A stretch of 8,913 nt of DNA from Planctomycetaceae bacterium. Its GTDB lineage: Bacteria > Planctomycetota > Planctomycetia > Pirellulales > JAEUIK01. Position numbers and translations under genes: made by a program. The notes below the pieces were generated by a model. The model ran no database searches, had not been told where the DNA came from, and saw nothing but the letters and a program-made list of their open reading frames with translations. Location of the stretch: NCBI GenBank assembly GCA_015493185.1, contig WGDQ01000894.1, positions 1 to 8,913 of the forward strand, written 5' to 3'. The first letter of the stretch is position 1. Each line of letters starts with the position of its first letter. Shown one piece after another: positions 5,551-8,913 of this stretch.

Positions 5551-5697
5551 ATGGTGCAGCGCGCGCTGATCAAATCTGCGACGAGTCCGGCAACCAACAT
5601 GGTCCGGCTTCTCGCAACGCTTCTGCCGATCACGTTTTATTCAGCCGCGTTGGGCGTATCCACCGAGGCATCGATGCTGAGGAACCTGTTGACATGA
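5551..5697 (+). CDS. Candidate 48-residue leader ORF coupled to pyrB
   Basis: An ATG at 5551 opens a frame of 48 codons whose TGA (5695-5697) overlaps the pyrB ATG (5694-5696) as ATGA, the classical layout for translational coupling. The peptide starts MVQRALIKSATS, has a hydrophobic middle (MVRLLATLLPITFYSAALG) and ends MLRNLLT. It resembles no protein I know. A GGGAA sits about 10 nt before the ATG. An in-frame ATG at 5599 is an alternative start. The frame is not that of pyrB. E. coli pyrBI also has a leader peptide (PyrL), which works in attenuation, but no U-run attenuator is visible here and the sequences are not similar. A 49-codon open frame in GC-rich DNA can occur by chance, so this remains a candidate. 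Confidence 0.35.
   Translation: MVQRALIKSATSPATNMVRLLATLLPITFYSAALGVSTEASMLRNLLT
5557..5568. repeat. 12-bp perfect palindrome CAGCGCGCGCTG in the pyrB leader
   Basis: The exact palindrome CAGCGCGCGCTG lies just inside the candidate leader ORF. A bulged hairpin follows at 5587-5607 (CCGG-ca-ACCA paired with TGGTCCGG around a 3-nt loop), which includes the alternative ATG at 5599. Together they suggest that the leader RNA can fold. Confidence 0.35.
5679..5684 (+). promoter_or_regulatory. Ribosome binding site deciding the pyrB start
   Basis: GAGGAA lies 9 nt before ATG 5694. It also lies inside the candidate leader ORF, so ribosomes translating that ORF would pass over it. This site decides against the longer pyrB frame from 5439. 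Confidence 0.6.
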
Positions 5698-6656
5698 GCG
5701 CGCAAACGGTCGACCTGCCGGCGGTGCCTGCCACATGGAAACAACGTCATCTGCTGGATCTGGAAAGCCTCTCGGCTGAGGAAATCAAGCTCATCCTCGA
5801 CGTGGCCGAGCGATTTCGCCCCGTGGCCGTAGGAGCGCGGCATAAGCTGTCGCTGCTCAGTGGTACCACGGTCGCAAACCTCTTCTTCGAAAATTCCACC
5901 CGTACCCGCACCAGTTTTTCTCTGGCGGCGCGGCGTCTGGGGGCAGATACGATCGATTTTTCCCCCTCGGGCAGCAGCCTTTCTAAGGGTGAGACATTCA
6001 TCGATACGGCCAAGAACATCGAGGCGATGGGCGTCGACGTGGTGATCGTGCGCCATCGCACGCCGGGAACTCCCCACCTGCTATCGGAGAACATCGGCTG
6101 CGTGGTGATCAACGCCGGCGACGGCCCGCACGAGCATCCTACGCAAGCACTTCTCGATATGCTGACCATCCGCCAGCAGCGCGGCACCATCGAGGGGCTA
6201 ACCGTCGCGCTGGTTGGCGATATCGCACACAGCCGCACCGCCCGATCCAACATCTGGGGGCTGAAGAAACTCGGCGCCCATGTCATCTTGTGCGGCCCCT
6301 CGACGTTGGTTTCCCGGCAGTGGGAAGACGAGGGCGTGGAGGTCAGCTACAGCCTCGATGAGGTGCTGCCACGATGCGATGTGGTCAATCTGTTGCGCAT
6401 TCAATTCGAGCGGCAATTGATGCGACCGTTTCCGTCGGTTCGCGAATACGCGACGCTCTACGCCATGAATCGACAGCGATTGGAGCGGGCCCGAGACGAC
6501 ATCCTGATTATGGCCCCCGGCCCGATCAATCGTGGTGTGGAAATCACACCCGATGTGGCCGACGGACCGCACTCGGTCATTCTCGAACAGGTGTCCAACG
6601 GCGTAGCCGTTCGCATGGCCGTGCTCTGGTTGCTCGCCGGGCAGACATCGTCGTGA
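5694..6656 (+). CDS. pyrB: Aspartate carbamoyltransferase catalytic subunit
   Basis: Condenses carbamoyl phosphate with L-aspartate, the second step of de novo pyrimidine synthesis. It has 320 residues, close to the usual ~310. FFENSTRTRTSF (64-75) is the carbamoyl-phosphate loop. SLSKGE (95-100) supplies Lys98, matching E. coli K84. Arg120, HPTQ with catalytic His148, and Arg181 in HSRTARSN are in place. LLRIQFER (233-240) contributes Arg235, matching R229. The C-terminal motif is MAPGPINRGVEI (273-284), where many relatives have MHPGP and E. coli HPLPR, so the His is Ala here. SVILEQVSNGVAVRMAVL follows as usual. The frame is open back to 5439, but the extra N-terminal residues are not ATCase-like; ATG 5694 has GAGGAA 9 nt upstream and gives the expected length. 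No regulatory subunit (pyrI) is nearby. pyrC follows 157 bp downstream on the same strand, so the two are probably expressed together. Confidence 0.95.
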   Translation: MSAQTVDLPAVPATWKQRHLLDLESLSAEEIKLILDVAERFRPVAVGARHKLSLLSGTTVANLFFENSTRTRTSFSLAARRLGADTIDFSPSGSSLSKGETFIDTAKNIEAMGVDVVIVRHRTPGTPHLLSENIGCVVINAGDGPHEHPTQALLDMLTIRQQRGTIEGLTVALVGDIAHSRTARSNIWGLKKLGAHVILCGPSTLVSRQWEDEGVEVSYSLDEVLPRCDVVNLLRIQFERQLMRPFPSVREYATLYAMNRQRLERARDDILIMAPGPINRGVEITPDVADGPHSVILEQVSNGVAVRMAVLWLLAGQTSS

Positions 6657-6813
6657 GAGTTCAAACAAACCGCCGCAACGAGCCCAGGCGATCCATCGAA
6701 CCATGACGGCCCGACCTCCGATGGCGCGCCCCAGCGCGAATAGCCCACACACCGTTGCCCGCGCAGCCTGTATTCCCGAAAAGCATCCTTCCATCAGCAA
6801 GGACAATTAAACC

Positions 6814-8094
6814 ATGACGTCTCGGCTTCTGATCCGTGGGGGCCGCGTGATCGACCCCAGCCAAAAGATCGACCGCGTGACGAATCTCTTAATCGAAGAC
6901 GGACGCATTGCGGCGCTCGATGCCGATCCCGAGGTCGACGCCCGCGTGATCGACGCGACGGGCAAGATCGTATCGCCAGGGCTGATCGACATGCACGTGC
7001 ACCTGCGCGAACCGGGACGCGAAGAAGATGAAACCATTGCCACAGGAACCGCCGCAGCCGTGGCCGGGGGCTTCACCTCTGTAGCGTGCATTCCAAACAC
7101 AGAACCTCCTATCGACACTCAAGCTTCCGTCGAGTTCATCCAGCATCAGGCAGCCCGCGCCGATCAGGCCAATGTGTTTGTCACCGCCTGCGTGAGCAAA
7201 AACCGCGAAGGCAAGGAACTGGCCGAAATCGGTCAGCTCGTGGAAGCCGGTGCCGTGGCATTCACCGACGACGGATCACCGATCTACAATCCTGAACTCA
7301 TGCGCCGGGCCTTCGAATACTGTTCGATGTTCGACGTACCGGTGCTGAACCACGCCGAAGTGCTTGAGCTCACCACGGGCGGGGTCATGCACGAGGGTCG
7401 TGTTTCCATGATCCTTGGCTTGCCGGGCATGCCCTCCGAGGCCGAAGATGTGATGGTCAGCCGCGATCTCCGCCTGGCCGAGGCCACCGGCGGCCGACTT
7501 CACGTAATGCACATCAGCACGGCCGGTGCGGTCGAACAGGTGCGACGCGCCAAGGCCCGCGGTGTGCGTGTGACCACGGAAATTTGCCCCCACCATTTCA
7601 CCCTCACGGACGACTCGCTACGTCGTTTCGATTCCAACTTCAAAATGAGTCCGCCGCTCCGCGCGCAAAGCGACGTCGAGGCCTGTATCGAAGGGTTGCG
7701 CGACGGCACCATCGACGTGATCTGTACCGACCATGCCCCGCACGCGCGGGAAAAGAAAATGCAGGAACTCGACCGGGCCCCGTTTGGAATTGTGGGCCTG
7801 GAAACGGCTTTGGGGCTGGTAATCACGCACTTGATTCGGCCCGGCATTCTCGACTGGCCGACCGCTCTGGCAAAAATGACGATTCACCCAGCCCGAATTC
7901 TGGGCATCGACAAAGGCACCCTGAACGTTGGTGCCGACGCCGACGTTACGGTGATCGACCCCGATGTGCGCTGGACGGTCGATCCCGCGAAATTTCGTTC
8001 CAAGAGCAGCAACACGCCCTTCGCAGGCTGGGAACTCACGGGGCGGGCCGACACGGTGATCGTCCGAGGCGAGGTGAAGTTTGTTGCGCAGTAG
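6814..8094 (+). CDS. pyrC: Dihydroorotase, type I (zinc amidohydrolase)
   Basis: Cyclises N-carbamoyl-aspartate to dihydroorotate, the third pyrimidine step. At 426 residues it has the length of type I dihydroorotases (Bacillus/Aquifex kind), not the ~350-residue E. coli kind. The amidohydrolase metal site is complete: HVHLREPG with His61 and His63, FTDDG with Asp152 and Asp153, LNHAE with His180, HVMHIST with His233, and the catalytic Asp306 in CTDHAPH. The substrate-binding Arg65 in LREPG is present, as are NTEPP (95-99) and the C-terminal SSNTPFAGWELTG. The start at ATG 6814 gives a standard N-terminus (LLIRGGRVIDPSQ); AAGGA lies about 10 nt upstream. In Aquifex, type I dihydroorotase and ATCase form a joint complex, so adjacency to pyrB may reflect such an association, though that is an inference. 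The 157-bp spacing leaves room for an internal promoter, but I see no convincing one. Confidence 0.96.
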   Translation: MTSRLLIRGGRVIDPSQKIDRVTNLLIEDGRIAALDADPEVDARVIDATGKIVSPGLIDMHVHLREPGREEDETIATGTAAAVAGGFTSVACIPNTEPPIDTQASVEFIQHQAARADQANVFVTACVSKNREGKELAEIGQLVEAGAVAFTDDGSPIYNPELMRRAFEYCSMFDVPVLNHAEVLELTTGGVMHEGRVSMILGLPGMPSEAEDVMVSRDLRLAEATGGRLHVMHISTAGAVEQVRRAKARGVRVTTEICPHHFTLTDDSLRRFDSNFKMSPPLRAQSDVEACIEGLRDGTIDVICTDHAPHAREKKMQELDRAPFGIVGLETALGLVITHLIRPGILDWPTALAKMTIHPARILGIDKGTLNVGADADVTVIDPDVRWTVDPAKFRSKSSNTPFAGWELTGRADTVIVRGEVKFVAQ

Positions 8095-8310
8095 ACTTCG
8101 CCCCCAACGCAGCATCCGACGACGCAGCGTGTAGCCTCTTGCAGCCGAATACAATGACCGCCGGTTCGAAGCCGGCCAGGGCGATCGACCAAAGCCGGTT
8201 GAAAAAAGCAGAAACTCGGCACACGAAGTCTCACGTCGGCGGCTGCACGGTTCGGCCACATCCTGGGCGTGCCTTTTGGACCGGCCCCTCTATCGCGCCG
8301 CCTATCAGCG

Positions 8311-8351
8311 TTTGTTGTGTGGCATGTCGTCTTTGTTGTGTGGCGTGTCGT
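8311..8351. repeat. Tandem pair of a 20-bp unit, period 21
   Basis: TTTGTTGTGTGGCATGTCGT (8311-8330) is repeated after one base at 8332-8351 with a single A-to-G change. The period of 21 bp is two helical turns, which would place both copies on the same DNA face. The T/G-rich unit contrasts with the surrounding C-rich sequence. Function is unknown; slippage debris in a convergent gap is equally possible. Confidence 0.7.
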
Positions 8352-8386
8352 TCCCCGCGATCCCACCACCGTAAAGCGATCTGCGG

Positions 8387-8404
8387 GAGCGGAAGCAGCC
8401 GCTC
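8387..8404 (-). terminator. Possible hairpin terminator of nhaA (no T-run)
   Basis: GAGCGG and CCGCTC form a perfect 6-bp stem with a 6-nt loop about 55 nt beyond the nhaA stop. No run of T follows on the minus strand, so intrinsic termination is doubtful. Confidence 0.2.
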
Positions 8405-8457
8405 GAATCAGAAAGCGAGAAGGGGCGTTTCCTCGTTCGTCCTGCAATGCCCGAGCC

Positions 8458-8913
8458 TTACGACGCCGGTTGGCTCGCCGACGGCTGGCTTGGTGGCTGC
8501 GGCTGCAAACGCAGCAGCGACATACCTAACACAGCACTGAGGGCCGATCCGCCCAGCACGCCGATCTTGGCCGTCGTCAGAGCTTCACCCTGTAGGGCAA
8601 GCCCGGCAATGAACAGGGCCATGGTGAAACCGATGCCGGCCAGACAGCCGCCGGCGAGCACCATGCCCCAAGTAACCCCCTGCGGCAGCTTTGCCATGCC
8701 AACCATCACGGCCAGCCAACTGGCTAACAGAATGCCGGCCGGCTTGCCAATCACGAGCCCCGCCGCCACGGCAACCGCTACCGGCGCAGTCAGGTCGGCC
8801 AGTTCGAACGGTACGCCCGCATTGGCCAGCGCAAAGAGCGGCATGATGCCGAAACTCACCCAGGGGTGCAACGTGCTCTCTAAATACTCCAGCGGCGAAA
8901 TGGTTTCCCGCGC
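8458..8913 (-). CDS. nhaA: Na+/H+ antiporter NhaA, C-terminal part; 5' end outside window
   Basis: NhaA exchanges internal Na+ for external H+ across the inner membrane and supports pH and salt balance. The frame is open to the right edge, and 151 C-terminal residues are visible. They begin SPLEYLESTLHPWVSFGIMPLFALANAGV, the conserved stretch leading into the ninth helix. GLVIGKPAGILL follows, with the Lys that matches E. coli K300, then LPQGVTWGMVLAGGCLAGIGFTMALFIAGLAL and the final helix. The tail is a short low-complexity Pro/Gln/Ser/Ala segment (QPQPPSQPSASQPAS). The TTG at 8871 is an internal Leu codon of the conserved LHPW, not a start. The pH-sensing and ion-binding aspartates (E. coli D133, D163, D164) would lie outside the window. 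The gene converges with pyrC, and no functional link to it is visible. Confidence 0.95.
   Translation of the reverse strand, partial: ARETISPLEYLESTLHPWVSFGIMPLFALANAGVPFELADLTAPVAVAVAAGLVIGKPAGILLASWLAVMVGMAKLPQGVTWGMVLAGGCLAGIGFTMALFIAGLALQGEALTTAKIGVLGGSALSAVLGMSLLRLQPQPPSQPSASQPAS

Larger units (their letters stand above)
8095..8457. other. Convergent gap between pyrC and nhaA
   Basis: pyrC and nhaA converge here, and I see no gene. The notable contents are a near-perfect tandem repeat (8311-8351), an imperfect palindrome GCCGGTTCGAAGCCGGC near 8160, and a 6-bp hairpin GAGCGG/CCGCTC at 8387-8404. The last lies about 55 nt past the nhaA stop and could end its transcript, although no T-run follows. 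Open frames in the gap are extensions of antisense shadows. Confidence 0.45.

Noticed and set aside
5439..5693. 85-residue N-terminal extension of PyrB
   Set aside because: Not ATCase-like; the start at 5694 has a good ribosome binding site and gives the family length.
8160..8176. tRNA T-arm-like sequence GGTTCGAAGCC
   Set aside because: No acceptor, D or anticodon arms can be built around it; it is just an imperfect palindrome.

Overview
The window reads as chromosomal DNA from a planctomycete-like bacterium (Pirellulaceae type), GC-rich, with mostly single-gene units separated by long gaps. The lineage guess is an inference. It rests on a TatC with a long disordered Ala/Pro/Asp/Ser segment before its second membrane helix, widely spaced genes and overall protein character; no rRNA or other marker is present to confirm it.

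Layout from left to right: the C-terminal part of tatC (+, cut by the left edge); an endonuclease III-like DNA glycosylase (+); a PII signalling protein (-) and an AmtB ammonium transporter (-), about 0.5 kb apart; a long divergent gap of about 1.1 kb; pyrB (+) and pyrC (+); and the C-terminal part of an NhaA Na+/H+ antiporter (-, cut by the right edge). I see no tRNA, rRNA, CRISPR array, transposase or phage gene.

Two small functional groups stand out. The first is ammonium uptake and sensing. AmtB imports ammonium, and a PII protein of the kind that docks on AmtB through its T-loop lies downstream on the same strand. The PII protein has Phe instead of Tyr at position 51, the classical uridylylation site, and a three-residue insertion next to its nucleotide-binding loop. 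A good intrinsic terminator lies between the two genes and PII has its own promoter-like sequence, so they look like neighbouring but separate transcription units. A strong match to a sigma-54 (-24/-12) promoter lies about 330 bp upstream of amtB, with an inverted repeat just upstream of it.

The second group is de novo pyrimidine synthesis, steps 2 and 3: aspartate carbamoyltransferase (pyrB) followed by a type I dihydroorotase (pyrC). A candidate 48-codon leader ORF in front of pyrB ends in a TGA that overlaps the pyrB ATG (ATGA), an arrangement suited to translational coupling.

I did not find a convincing novel multi-gene system. The points most worth checking are regulatory: the sigma-54-like site, the pyrB leader ORF, the modified PII protein, and several perfect dyads and tandem repeats in the gaps.
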